Shown: positions 7,323 through 17,211, numbered from the stretch's first letter. The stretch: DNA of 64,000 nt from CBDATA01 sp965202845 (GCA_965202845.1 OZ241856.1:1736001-1800000), one strand, 5' to 3'. Notes: a model not told the origin generated them from the letters alone. Made by a program: numbers and translations.

Positions 7323-9253
7323 CGGCGGTTCTCCTCGCCGCCGCCGCCGGTTCCGCCGCCGGCCAGGGGGAGCAGCGCGAGCCGGGCGAGTGGCCGCACT
7401 ACGCCGCCGACCTCGCCTCCACCCGCTACGCGCCGCTCGACCAGATCCACCGCGGCAACGTCGCGGACCTCGAAATCGTCTGGCGCTGGACTTCCAGGAA
7501 CTACGGGCCGCGGGTGGACTCGAACCTCCGCGCCACTCCGATCATGCTGGACGGCGTCCTCTACGCCACCGCCGGATCGCGGCGGGCGGCGGTGGCGATC
7601 GACGCCGCCACCGGCGAGACGCTGTGGAGCTACCGGCTGGACGAGGGGAAGCGGGGGGAATCGGCGCCCCGCGCCACCTCGGGCCGGGGGCTCGCCTTCT
7701 GGAGCGACGGGAAGTCGGCGCGGCTCTTCCTGGCGACCCCGGCGTACCGGCTGGTCGCGCTGGACGCCGCCACCGGCAAGCCGATCCCCGATTTCGGACT
7801 CGACGGGATGGTGGACCTCCGCCGCGATCTGGGGCGCGAAGTGGACCTGGAGACCGCGCCCATCGGCGCCGGCGCGCCGCCCACCGTGGTCGGGGACGTG
7901 GTCGTGTTGGGAGCGGCGCTTCCGAGCGGCGGCGCCCCGCCGTCGCCGGAGAACCCGCCGTCCCCGGTCCGGGGGTACGACGCTCGCACCGGAAAGCTGC
8001 TCTGGACGTTCCATCCCATCCCCCGGGAGGGCGAGTTCGGGAACGACACCTGGGAAGGCGACAGCTGGCGCACGACGGGGAACGGCGGCGTCTGGGCGTG
8101 GATGAGCGCCGATCCCGATCTGGGGCTGGTGTACCTGCCCACCGAGGCGCCCACCGGGGACTACTACGGGGGACACCGCCCCGGCGCCAACCTCTTCAGC
8201 CAGAGCGTGGTCGCGCTGGACGCGCGGACCGGCGAGCGGGAATGGCATTTCCAGACCGTCCACCATCCGATCTGGGACTACGACCTTCCGACCGCTCCGG
8301 TGCTTCTCGACCTGGTGGTGGACGGCGAGCGGATTCCGGCGCTGGCGCAGGTCACCAAGCAGGCGTTCACCTTCGTCTTCGACCGGCGGACCGGCGAGCC
8401 GTTGTGGCCCATCGAGGAGCGCCCGGTGGCGCAAAGCGACGTGCCGGGGGAGCGGACGTCCCCCACCCAGCCGTTCCCGACCCGGCCGCCCCCCTTCCAG
8501 CGCCAGGGAGTCCGCGAGGACGACCTGCTGGACTTCACCCCCGAGCTGCGCGCCGAGGCGCTCGCCATCTCGAAGTTCTACACCCTGGGGCCGCTCTTCA
8601 CCCCGCCCACCCTGATGGTGGAGCGGGGCAACCGCGGCACCCTCACGGTTCCCGGCGCGCTGGGCGGCGCCAACTGGCCCAGCGTCGCCGCCGACCCGGA
8701 GACCGGCGTCCTCTATGTGTCCTCCGGGCTGGACGTGAACGTCCTGGGGCTGGAGCACGACCCGGAGCGCTCCTCCATGCGCTACGTCCAGGGCGCGCGC
8801 CGGGCGATCCGGCTTCCCCGGGGAGGAGGGCCGCAGGGGCTGCCGCTGCTGAAGCCGCCGTGGGGACGGATCACCGCCATCGACCTGAACCAGGGGACGC
8901 TCCTCTGGCAGATCGCCAACAGCGACACGCCCGAGTGGGTGCGGGAGCATCCGGCGCTCGAAGGCGTGGAGCTGGGGCGCACCGGCCAGCCCGACCGCGG
9001 CGGGCTGCTGGTGACGAAGACCCTGCTCTTCGCCGGCGAGGGCAGCGGGATGTTCGCCGCCTACGGCTCTGGCGGCCCGATGTTCCGCGCCCACGACAAG
9101 GCCACCGGGGAGATCCTGTGGGAGTTTGAGCTTCCGGCGAACCAGTCGGGGACCCCGATGAGCTATCTGGCGGACGGACGGCAGTTCATCGTGGTCGCGG
9201 TCGGGGCTCCCGGCCGCCCCGGCGAGTTCGTGGCGCTGGCGCTCCCGAAGTAG
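7304..9253 (+). CDS. PQQ-dependent quinoprotein dehydrogenase (eight-bladed propeller, GDH/alcohol dehydrogenase type)
   Basis: About 649 residues, periplasmic. The N-terminal EWPHYAADLASTRYAPLDQI stretch is the classic opening of quinoprotein glucose/alcohol dehydrogenases, and repeated tryptophan-docking blades follow (AATGETLWSY, ARTGKLLWTF, ARTGEREWHF, KATGEILWEF). GGANWPSVAADPETG is the conserved late blade. No CxxCH haem motif is seen, so electrons probably leave directly to a quinone or a separate carrier. The start chosen is TTG at 7304, which gives a good signal peptide (MVRRQLTAVLLAAAAG, ending AAGQ) and overlaps the previous gene by 19 bases; a CTG at 7319 is less likely. It is followed by a DoxX gene 12 bp downstream. 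Confidence 0.88.
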   Translation: MVRRQLTAVLLAAAAGSAAGQGEQREPGEWPHYAADLASTRYAPLDQIHRGNVADLEIVWRWTSRNYGPRVDSNLRATPIMLDGVLYATAGSRRAAVAIDAATGETLWSYRLDEGKRGESAPRATSGRGLAFWSDGKSARLFLATPAYRLVALDAATGKPIPDFGLDGMVDLRRDLGREVDLETAPIGAGAPPTVVGDVVVLGAALPSGGAPPSPENPPSPVRGYDARTGKLLWTFHPIPREGEFGNDTWEGDSWRTTGNGGVWAWMSADPDLGLVYLPTEAPTGDYYGGHRPGANLFSQSVVALDARTGEREWHFQTVHHPIWDYDLPTAPVLLDLVVDGERIPALAQVTKQAFTFVFDRRTGEPLWPIEERPVAQSDVPGERTSPTQPFPTRPPPFQRQGVREDDLLDFTPELRAEALAISKFYTLGPLFTPPTLMVERGNRGTLTVPGALGGANWPSVAADPETGVLYVSSGLDVNVLGLEHDPERSSMRYVQGARRAIRLPRGGGPQGLPLLKPPWGRITAIDLNQGTLLWQIANSDTPEWVREHPALEGVELGRTGQPDRGGLLVTKTLLFAGEGSGMFAAYGSGGPMFRAHDKATGEILWEFELPANQSGTPMSYLADGRQFIVVAVGAPGRPGEFVALALPK

Positions 9254-9265
9254 GCTTTTCCAACC

Positions 9266-9640
9266 ATGGACTTCCTCGCCAGACACCGCGAAACGGCCTG
9301 GGCGCTCCTCCGCATCGCCGCCGGCTTCAGCTTTTTCACCCACGGGGTGGTGGCGGTCGCCTACCTGCTGGGCGAAGGGACGCCGTACTCTCCGGCGTGG
9401 CTCTACAACACCGCCGGGATCGTGGAGTTCGTGACCGGCGCGATGGTGCTGGTCGGCTACCAGACGCGGATCGCCGCCTTCCTCGCCTCCGGGCAGATGG
9501 CGGTCGCCTACTTCTACCGCCACCAGCCGGACGGATGGCTGCCGATTCAGAACAGCGGCGAGCTTGCGATGCTCTACTGCTTCGTGTTCCTGCTGCTGGC
9601 CACCGGCGGCGCCGGGAAATGGAGCTTCGAGGGGCGGTGA
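9266..9640 (+). CDS. DoxX family membrane protein (second copy)
   Basis: A 124-residue, four-helix membrane protein, clearly paralogous to the one at 890-1261: both have ALLRIA/V-x-GxxFFxHG near the N-terminus, the MAVAYF motif, NxGELAMLYCF and a GAGKWS C-terminus. It lies 12 bp after the quinoprotein dehydrogenase and 7 bp before an HD-domain gene. Given the neighbours, it may pass electrons from PQQ enzymes to the quinone pool or anchor them; this is inference, and DoxX function in such operons is not established. Confidence 0.88.
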   Translation: MDFLARHRETAWALLRIAAGFSFFTHGVVAVAYLLGEGTPYSPAWLYNTAGIVEFVTGAMVLVGYQTRIAAFLASGQMAVAYFYRHQPDGWLPIQNSGELAMLYCFVFLLLATGGAGKWSFEGR

Positions 9641-9647
9641 ATCCCTG

Positions 9648-10214
9648 ATGACCCGGGAGGAAGCCTGGGCGCATCTGACCGCCTGGTGCGAGACCGAGTC
9701 GCTGCGGAAGCACGCCCGCTCGGTGGAGATCGCGATGCGCGCCGCCGCCTCCCGCTACGGCGGGACCGACGCCGACCCAGAGGTTTGGGGAATCGCCGGG
9801 ATGCTCCACGACGCCGACTACGAGAAGTGGCCGGAGGAGCACCCGAACCGCATCGTGGCCTGGCTGCGGGAGCGCGGCGAGGAGGAGCTCGCCTACGCGA
9901 TCTCCGGGCACTACACCAGGTGGGGCGTGCCGCTGCGATCGCCGATGGACAAGGCCCTGCTCGCCTGCGACGAGCTCACCGGGTTCATCGTCGCCTGCTG
10001 CCTGGTGCGCCCCGAAGGGGTCTCCACCCTCGCCGCCCGCAGCGTGAAGAAGAAGTTGAAGGACAAGGCGTTCGCCGCCAAGGTGGAGCGTCACGAATGC
10101 CGCGTCGGCGCCGAGCTGCTGGGCGTGGACCTGGGCGAGCACATCGACTTCCTCATCGGCGCGCTCCGCCCGCACGCCGAGGAGCTGGGGATTACCGGCC
10201 GCCGCCTCGCGTAA
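9648..10214 (+). CDS. HD-domain protein, predicted phosphohydrolase
   Basis: 188 residues, cytoplasmic. The HD metal-binding set is H22, H54-D55 in MLHDADYEKWPEEHP, and H65, followed by a conserved CDELTGFIVAC helix near residues 108-118. This small HD family is common, and usually annotated as a hydrolase of unknown substrate. The ATG at 9648 fits the family N-terminus (MTREEAWAHL). It ends the operon that starts at 4613, and its stop is 12 bp from the stop of the convergent lipoprotein gene. Confidence 0.88.
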   Translation: MTREEAWAHLTAWCETESLRKHARSVEIAMRAAASRYGGTDADPEVWGIAGMLHDADYEKWPEEHPNRIVAWLRERGEEELAYAISGHYTRWGVPLRSPMDKALLACDELTGFIVACCLVRPEGVSTLAARSVKKKLKDKAFAAKVERHECRVGAELLGVDLGEHIDFLIGALRPHAEELGITGRRLA

Positions 10215-10216
10215 CT

Positions 10217-10243
10217 CCCGGTTCCGCTACGGCGACGGAACGG
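10217..10243. terminator. hairpin between convergent genes, possible bidirectional terminator
   Basis: CCCGGTTCCG and CGGAACGGG form a nine-pair stem with one bulged G around a nine-base loop. It begins two bases after the HD gene stop, and its loop contains the stop codon of the opposing lipoprotein gene (10227-10229). No U-run follows on either strand, so any termination would not be classic. Confidence 0.4.
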
Positions 10244-10793
10244 GAAGGTTCATGCGCCTCATGGTCTCCTTCAGCCGCTCCCGTCCCTTCTTCCATTCCC
10301 GATCCCATCGCAGGCGCATGAAATGCATAGTGGTTCGCACTTCCTCGGTGTCGGGCGCCTGCGCGGTGAAGTGGTATGTCCCGTTCTCGAATCGAACCCG
10401 GGCCTCCCATGCGTCTTCCATCCCCTCCCGGGACTCCATGCGCCCGCGGATGTCCGCAATCGCCGTGGCCTTGAACTCGGCATCCGTTGCCGAGTTGTTC
10501 AGAACATCCACCATATGTTCGATGGACAGATCATAAACGGCGTCATCAAACCATCCGGGAAGCCGACCATCGGGCCAAGTCTCCCGAAAATATGCAGCCG
10601 TGGCGTCCGGCGCCTCGCCGGAAAACACCAAACCCTCGCCGGATTCCGAGTCGACGTCGCCGGCCGCATGGTCGCCCGACCTGGGGGCGGAAGGCGCCGA
10701 CGTCGGAACGTTCGCCCCGCTGTCGCACGCGACCCCAATCAGCCCGCCAAAGATAAGGACCGGGATCCATGTCCGTCCGGCGATGCGTTTCAT
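10227..10793 (-). CDS. hypothetical lipoprotein
   Basis: 188 residues. The start is the ATG at 10793, where an AGGGAGGCAGG ribosome-binding site sits just upstream; a longer in-frame opening at 10841 would run through the promoter described below. The signal ends in the lipobox IGVAC. A low-complexity Ser/Pro/Asp linker of about 40 residues follows, then a soluble domain with EHMVDVLNN and a helical, basic, Arg-rich C-terminus (REWKKGRERLKETMRRMN). Not recognised. Its base composition is somewhat less GC-rich than neighbouring genes, a possible sign of different history. Confidence 0.7.
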   Translation of the reverse strand: MKRIAGRTWIPVLIFGGLIGVACDSGANVPTSAPSAPRSGDHAAGDVDSESGEGLVFSGEAPDATAAYFRETWPDGRLPGWFDDAVYDLSIEHMVDVLNNSATDAEFKATAIADIRGRMESREGMEDAWEARVRFENGTYHFTAQAPDTEEVRTTMHFMRLRWDREWKKGRERLKETMRRMNLPVPSP

Positions 10794-10812
10794 CCTGCCT
10801 CCCTGCGCACCT

Positions 10813-10841
10813 TTTATAGCACAACGCAGGAACGCGCGCAA
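10813..10841 (-). promoter_or_regulatory. sigma-70-like promoter for the lipoprotein gene
   Basis: On the minus strand, TTGCGC (-35, 10841-10836) and TATAAA (-10, 10818-10813) are separated by exactly 17 bp. It lies between the pckA stop and the lipoprotein ribosome-binding site, so this gene can be transcribed separately from pckA. Confidence 0.6.
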
Positions 10842-10851
10842 AGACGCGGCG

Positions 10852-12447
<1,596 letters not shown>

Positions 12448-12489
12448 GCGAGGGGCCTCCGGGCGCGGGATCGTAGCCCGCAGGCGACT

Positions 12490-12519
12490 TTGCAGACTGC
12501 CGGGGAAACCGCATATAGT
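12490..12519 (+). promoter_or_regulatory. sigma-70-like promoter for the PatB-like gene
   Basis: TTGCAG (12490-12495) and TATAGT (12514-12519) are separated by 18 bp in the 140-bp gap between pckA and the plus-strand gene at 12588. On the opposite strand a TACGAT hexamer (12475-12470) is a weak -10 candidate for pckA. Confidence 0.55.
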
Positions 12520-12587
12520 CGCCAGTCCGCCTTCCCCTGCCGGCGCAGGGAGGCGGCGCCGCAACCCCACCAGAAAGGAGCGGGTTC

Positions 12588-13958
12588 ATGTCGGAGACAG
12601 TCTGGTTCAACCGCAGGATGTTCCTGCGAGGCGCGGGTGCGGCGGCGCTCGCCAGCGCAGCGACCGGCGGCGCCTCGATGCTTCGGCCGACGCCGGCCGC
12701 GGCGGCCGCCTCCCCGGCCCAGGACGGATCGGGCGGATTCGATTTCGACGCCCCCTACGATCGGATCGGCACCGACTCCAACAAGTGGGACAAGATCCGG
12801 GAGGACTACGGACCCGAGAACATCAAGGTGGCGATGGGCGTCGCCGACATGGATTTCAAGTGCGCGCCGGTCATCACCGAGGCGCTGGCGGATCGCGTCC
12901 GGCACGAAAACTGGGGCTACCTCCACATGCCGAAGGACTTCTTCCCGGCGATCGTGGACTGGAACCGGACGCGCCACGGCCTCGAGATCAACCCCGACCT
13001 GATGGCCCTGTCCGACGGGGTCCACCCGGCGCTGATCGCGGCGCTGAAGGCCCTGGCCCGGCCGGGCAGCCGGGTGCTGCTGACGACCTCCACCTACAGC
13101 GGTTTCTACACCGACCTGCGGGAGTCCCACACCCTCGCCGAAGAGAGCCCGCTGCTGGTCGACAACGGAGTCCACCGGTTCGACTTCGACGACATCGAGT
13201 CCCGCATCTCGCACGACACCGACGCGCTCATCCTCTGCAATCCGCAGAACCCGACCGGGAACTGCTGGTCGCCGGAAGACCTCATGCGGCTGGGGCGCCT
13301 CTGCCTCGAGCGGCGGGTGGTGGTGATGGCCGACGAAATCCACTGCGACTTCGTCACCAAGGGGAACACGTACACGCCGTTCGCCACCCTGCCCGACAAG
13401 GACGTCGTGAACAACAGCATCACCTTCCAGTCGGGGAGCAAGACCTTCAGCCTGGCGGCGATGAAGGTCGCCTGGTTCCACACCACGAACCCGGAGTTCT
13501 TCCGCAAGGTCCAGGATCAGCACATGGCGCAGACCAACACGCTGGGCGTGGTGGCGCACCATGCCGCGCTGCGGGGCGGCGCCGACTGGCTCGACCAGCT
13601 GCTGGTCTACCTCGACGGAAACCACGACTTCGTCGAGCAGTACATCCGCGAGAACATCCCGCAAATCAAGTACACCAAGGCGCAGGGCACCTACCTCGCC
13701 TGGCTGGACGTCGCCGATCTCGCTGACCGGATCGACGCCAGGGGGAGGGCGGCGAAGGAAAACGAAACCGCCGAGAACCCGGTCACTCCCGAGACCATGA
13801 CGGTCCGCTGGCTGGTCGAACACGCCGGGGTGTACACCAACCCCGGTTCGAATTACGGGCCCGGCGGCGAGAACCACGTGCGGATGAACCTGGGGACGTC
13901 GCGACAGATGATCAAGCTGGCGCTCGACAACATCGCGGAGGCGACCAGCGCCCTGTAG
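12588..13958 (+). CDS. PatB/MalY-like PLP-dependent aminotransferase-fold enzyme with a Tat signal
   Basis: 456 residues. Residues 8-45 form a twin-arginine signal (NRRMFLRGAG, then an Ala-rich segment). The rest is a fold-type I class I/II enzyme close to PatB cystathionine beta-lyases: GVADMDF near 84-90, NPQNPTG at 218-224, DEIHCDF from 249 and the PLP lysine K285 in SGSKTFSLA. PatB-type enzymes cleave C-S bonds (cystathionine, cysteine conjugates) or act as aminotransferases. The Tat signal implies that the enzyme is folded with PLP in the cytoplasm and then exported, which is unusual. AGAAAGGAG precedes the ATG. Next gene is 4 bp downstream. Confidence 0.88.
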   Translation: MSETVWFNRRMFLRGAGAAALASAATGGASMLRPTPAAAAASPAQDGSGGFDFDAPYDRIGTDSNKWDKIREDYGPENIKVAMGVADMDFKCAPVITEALADRVRHENWGYLHMPKDFFPAIVDWNRTRHGLEINPDLMALSDGVHPALIAALKALARPGSRVLLTTSTYSGFYTDLRESHTLAEESPLLVDNGVHRFDFDDIESRISHDTDALILCNPQNPTGNCWSPEDLMRLGRLCLERRVVVMADEIHCDFVTKGNTYTPFATLPDKDVVNNSITFQSGSKTFSLAAMKVAWFHTTNPEFFRKVQDQHMAQTNTLGVVAHHAALRGGADWLDQLLVYLDGNHDFVEQYIRENIPQIKYTKAQGTYLAWLDVADLADRIDARGRAAKENETAENPVTPETMTVRWLVEHAGVYTNPGSNYGPGGENHVRMNLGTSRQMIKLALDNIAEATSAL

Positions 13959-13962
13959 TTTG

Positions 13963-14232
13963 ATGCGCCGCCGCGCCGTACTGTCCGCAGCAGCCGCGGC
14001 GGGCGCCCTCTGGCAGCAGGCCTGCGCGGAGGTGGAGGACTCCGGCGAGGTCTCCGCCGAGACCGCCCGGAAGTTGCTTGACCACCAGGGGCCCCGGGGC
14101 ATCTACGAGGACCCGGCGGAACTCGGACGGTTGCGCCGCGCCCTCGCCGACATGGCGCGGGTTCAGCGGACGCTCCGGGAGTTCCCGCTCGATCCCGACG
14201 AGCCGCCGCTGACCCTCTTCCGTCGGGGTTGA
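13963..14232 (+). CDS. Tat-signal N-terminal segment of a split amidase
   Basis: 89 residues: MRRRAVLSAAAAAG signal with a possible lipobox cysteine (QQAC), then a helical segment (VSAETARKLLDH...LADMARVQRTLREFPLDPDEPPLTLF). This resembles the N-terminal region found in full-length Tat-exported amidases of this family, where a pattern of the form x-LPLP-x-PPAL-x-F precedes the amidase-signature domain. The frame stops at 14230-14232, seven bases before the next gene's TTG. Removing one G from the GGGG run at 14225-14228 would join both frames. It may therefore be the front of a frameshifted gene rather than a separate protein. Confidence 0.6.
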   Translation: MRRRAVLSAAAAAGALWQQACAEVEDSGEVSAETARKLLDHQGPRGIYEDPAELGRLRRALADMARVQRTLREFPLDPDEPPLTLFRRG

Positions 14233-14236
14233 ACGG

Positions 14237-15706
14237 TTGGACGAAGCCACCCTCTTTCGCACCGTCGCCGAGCTGGCGGCGGGACTCCGGGACGGCGCGT
14301 TCACTTCGGTCGATCTGACCGGGGCGTACCTGCGCCGGGCGGAGGAACTGGATGTCCCCCCCTTCGCGCTGCCGAGCGAACCGCGCGAAGACCACGGGGG
14401 CAAGCTCGCCACGTTCGTCACGATCGCGCGGGACCAGGCGCTCGAAGCCGCCGAGCGCGCCGACCGGGAACGCGCCGCCGGGAACGTCCGCAGCATCCTC
14501 CACGGCATCCCCTACGGCGTGAAGGACCTGCTGGACACCCGCGGCGTCCGCACCACCTGGGGATCGGGAATCTTCCGGGACCGGATTCCCGACCGGAACG
14601 CCGCGGTGATCGACCGGCTGGAGGACGCCGGCGCGGTGCTGATGGGCAAGAACTCGCTGGGAGAGTTCGCGGGGGGGAACACCAGCTCGGCGCTCAACCC
14701 GTGGAAGCTGGACCGCACCAGCTTCGGTTCTTCCAGCGGGACGGTCTCGGCGGCGGTGGCGGGGCTGATCGGGTTCGGGATCGGAACCGAGACCGGCGGC
14801 TCCATCGTGTTTCCCGCCTCGGCGGTGGGCGCGTCGGGCCTCCGCCCCACTTTCGGACGGGTGAGCCGGTTCGGATGCATGGCGCTCTCGTGGAGCCTCG
14901 ACAAGATCGGCCCGGTGGGCCGCTCCGCCGAGGATTGCGGGCGCATCCTCGAACGGATCGCCGGGCCGGACTCCCGGGATCCCTCGACGGTGGACCGGCC
15001 CTTCCGCTTCCGCGCCGACCCGGGTCCGATGCGGGGCCGGCGGCTGGGCGTCCACCGCGCCGAATTCCTGCTCTCGCAGTCGGAATCCACCCGCCGGGTC
15101 TTCAAGGACGCGCTCGACGCGTTCGCCGGGATGGGCGTGGAGCTGGAGGACATCGAGCTGCCGCTGTTCCCCACCGGGGCGCTCTTCACCACCATCGTGA
15201 CGGTCGAGAGCGGGACCAACTTCCGGTCGCTCTTCGACGACGGGAGCGCCGCCCGGATGTTCTCCTTCAACGAGGACCGGCGCGCCGGCTGGATGGCGGG
15301 GCGGATGCTGCCCGCCGCCGACTACCTGACCGCCCAGCGCATCCGCAACCGGCTGGTCCGGGAGGCGGACGACATCCTTTCCCGCTACGACGCGGTGATC
15401 GCCCCCACCTGGCCCAACGGAGCGGCGCTCCGAACGGTCCGCGACGGGTGGCCGATCCCGGCGCGGAACGAATGGGAACCGCCCGACGAGGTGAGCGACC
15501 GCACCCCGCGTCTCAACTACATCGCCAACCTGGTGGGGCATCCCGGGCTGGCGATTCCCTGCGGGTTCGACGAGGACGGCCTCCCGCTGTCGCTCCAGAT
15601 CGTCGGCGCCCCGATGGACGACCAGGCGGCGCTCGACTTCGGGATGGCCTTCCAGCGCGAGACCGACTGGCACCGGCGACGGCCCCCCTTCCCCTGGCGG
15701 GAATAA
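14237..15706 (+). CDS. amidase-signature family amidase
   Basis: 489 residues. The Ser-cisSer-Lys triad is visible as K96 (GVKDLLDT), the Ser in the GSSSG motif at 165-168, and nucleophile S189 in GTETGGSI. LRPTFGRVSRFG and DKIGPVGRSAEDC are typical of the Tat-exported amidase branch rather than GatA. It hydrolyses an unknown amide. The assigned TTG start has no good ribosome-binding site, and the family normally has a signal peptide. The preceding small frame (13963-14232) seems to supply it, so the true gene may be 13963-15706 with a one-base shift. It probably shares the promoter at 12490. Confidence 0.88.
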   Translation: MDEATLFRTVAELAAGLRDGAFTSVDLTGAYLRRAEELDVPPFALPSEPREDHGGKLATFVTIARDQALEAAERADRERAAGNVRSILHGIPYGVKDLLDTRGVRTTWGSGIFRDRIPDRNAAVIDRLEDAGAVLMGKNSLGEFAGGNTSSALNPWKLDRTSFGSSSGTVSAAVAGLIGFGIGTETGGSIVFPASAVGASGLRPTFGRVSRFGCMALSWSLDKIGPVGRSAEDCGRILERIAGPDSRDPSTVDRPFRFRADPGPMRGRRLGVHRAEFLLSQSESTRRVFKDALDAFAGMGVELEDIELPLFPTGALFTTIVTVESGTNFRSLFDDGSAARMFSFNEDRRAGWMAGRMLPAADYLTAQRIRNRLVREADDILSRYDAVIAPTWPNGAALRTVRDGWPIPARNEWEPPDEVSDRTPRLNYIANLVGHPGLAIPCGFDEDGLPLSLQIVGAPMDDQAALDFGMAFQRETDWHRRRPPFPWRE

Positions 15707-15721
15707 GCCGGAATGGGACGT

Positions 15722-15737
15722 AATGGGACGTCCCATT
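15722..15737. repeat. perfect 16-bp palindrome
   Basis: AATGGGACGTCCCATT is its own reverse complement. It lies 15 bp after the amidase stop and is preceded by another direct GAATGGGACG copy at 15711-15720, so it may be an operator or the remains of a mobile-element end rather than a terminator. Confidence 0.6.
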
Positions 15738-15794
15738 CGGCCAAAACCCTCGGAATGAGCCGAAATTTGCCGAATTTCTCCCCAAAAACCGCCC

Positions 15795-15813
15795 GGAATG
15801 GGAATTCCATTCC
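15795..15813. repeat. near-perfect inverted repeat with GGAATGGG motif
   Basis: GGAATGGGAATTCCATTCC is symmetric except for one extra G. It shares the AATGGGA half-site with the palindrome 58 bp earlier. It lies just past the stop of the minus-strand pseudogene. Confidence 0.5.
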
Positions 15814-15822
15814 CGAGAATCG

Positions 15823-17211
15823 CTACCGTCGCCGCCAGCGCGCTCCCCGCCCCCGACCGGTGGTTCTCGCCATATCCAGCGCCTGCAGCGTCTGCAGATC
15901 GTCCCGCACCTGGCGGGCCGACGCCCCGTTCGTCAGGCGAAGCAGGATGTCCCGAAGCGCCATGCCGCCCCGTTCTTCCTCCAGCGCCATCAGGATCGCG
16001 CGCTGGCGTTCGGTGAGATCGCGCTCGACCCGAAGCGGCGCCTGGTAGCCGCCGGGGCGGAAGCGCACCACCACGGCGCCGGCCGTCTCCTCGATCTCGG
16101 GCCGCGGCAAGCCGGCGCGCTCGGTGAGCTCGGCCATCTTGATTGTGCCGCGTCCCCAGCTCTCGATGATCCCGCGCCGGTGGAATACCCTGGCGATCAA
16201 CGGGTTCCACGGCCGTGACTCGTGCGGCTCGAAGAGCATCTCCGGAGTGAGGCCGAAGTGGAGGACGCCCGTCGAGGAGATTTCCAGGCGATCGTCGTAG
16301 ATGCCGATCCCGATGGAACTCCCGCCGGCGGCGTAATCCCGGTGGCAAATCGCGTTGGCCAGCGCTTCCCGGAGCGCCCCCGGAGGATAGAGCGGATCGT
16401 CCACCCGCTCGAACAGGTCCGGTTCGATGCGCCCGGCGATGGGCAGGCTCTCAACCAGGAAGCGCTGCCCCATCCGCAGGATCTCGAACGCATTTCCGAC
16501 AAACTGGCGGTTGTCGAGGAACTCGGTCCGGGTGACGCCCCGAAAACGTGCGACCCGGAGCAGGCACTGGGGGTAGTCGGCGCCCATGCCCTCCCGCTTT
16601 CCGAAGAGCGCCACCGCCGCCTGCAGCAGGTTGTCTCCCCGGATGAGCTCCAAGCCGCGCAGCAGCGCCTCCGGATCGCGCGTGCCCGGATCAGCCAGCC
16701 GACCGCGGCGCACCGCCTCCTCGACCGTCGCGACGATTTCCCCATGATCCAGATCGGCCGCCGTCCAGCCGGAGGCCGCTTCGTTCTCCCAGCGTCGCTG
16801 ACCGTGGAGCCGCTCCAGGAGCATCCGGTTGGATTCCTCGCGCGAGAGCCGCTGGTTCGTCGCGCCCACCCGGCGCCTCGCCGCGCAGGGTGTAGGGACG
16901 GCTCGCGCCGGCCGGCGCGGTCACCGCGATGACGGAGCGCCCTTCGCCGATGTCGATGCGGTCGATGCTCGGAAAGGCGGGCGGATCGATCCGCTGCAGC
17001 TCCTGCGCGATGTCCTCCTGGGTGTCGCCGCCCGCAAGCTGGCCCCGCACCGTCCCGTCGGCGCCGACGCCGAAAGCACCCGCCCGCCGCGGTGATTCAG
17101 CATCGCGCAGACCGCCTTCGCCGCCTCGCGCCGCTGCCCGGTCGTCTCCTTGAACTCCTGGGTCTCGGACTCGCCGGCGGCGATCCACGCGGCGAGGGTT
17201 TCCGGATTCAC
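15823..17211 (-). pseudogene. AlbA_2 / RecG-C-like ATP-binding protein, frameshifted
   Basis: Three minus-strand frames read in order give one AlbA_2-domain protein. The first (from about 17211) has SETQEFKETTGQ and NHRGGRVL; the second (about 17070 to 16870) has GADGTVRGQ, QEDIAQELQRIDPPAFPSIDRI and RPYTLRG; the third (16869 to 15823) has GATNQRLSREE, a HRDYAAGG segment and a winged-helix-like C-terminus (ERQRAILMALEEE). The first shift is explained by one missing T in a T run (plus-strand AAA at 17073-17075); the second needs about one extra base near 16868-16880. Intact members are transcription-regulator-like proteins with an AlbA_2 domain and a C-terminal HATPase_c_4-type region. It may be a decayed gene or a sequencing error. 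Confidence 0.75.

Noticed and set aside
14230..14232. TGA as a selenocysteine codon, given selD in the window
   Set aside because: The amidase frame continues in another phase, so reading through TGA would not restore it; no SECIS-like stem was seen.
15823..17211. Functional three-gene operon in place of the broken AlbA_2 gene
   Set aside because: The three frames align end to end with one family and have no separate starts or ribosome-binding sites.
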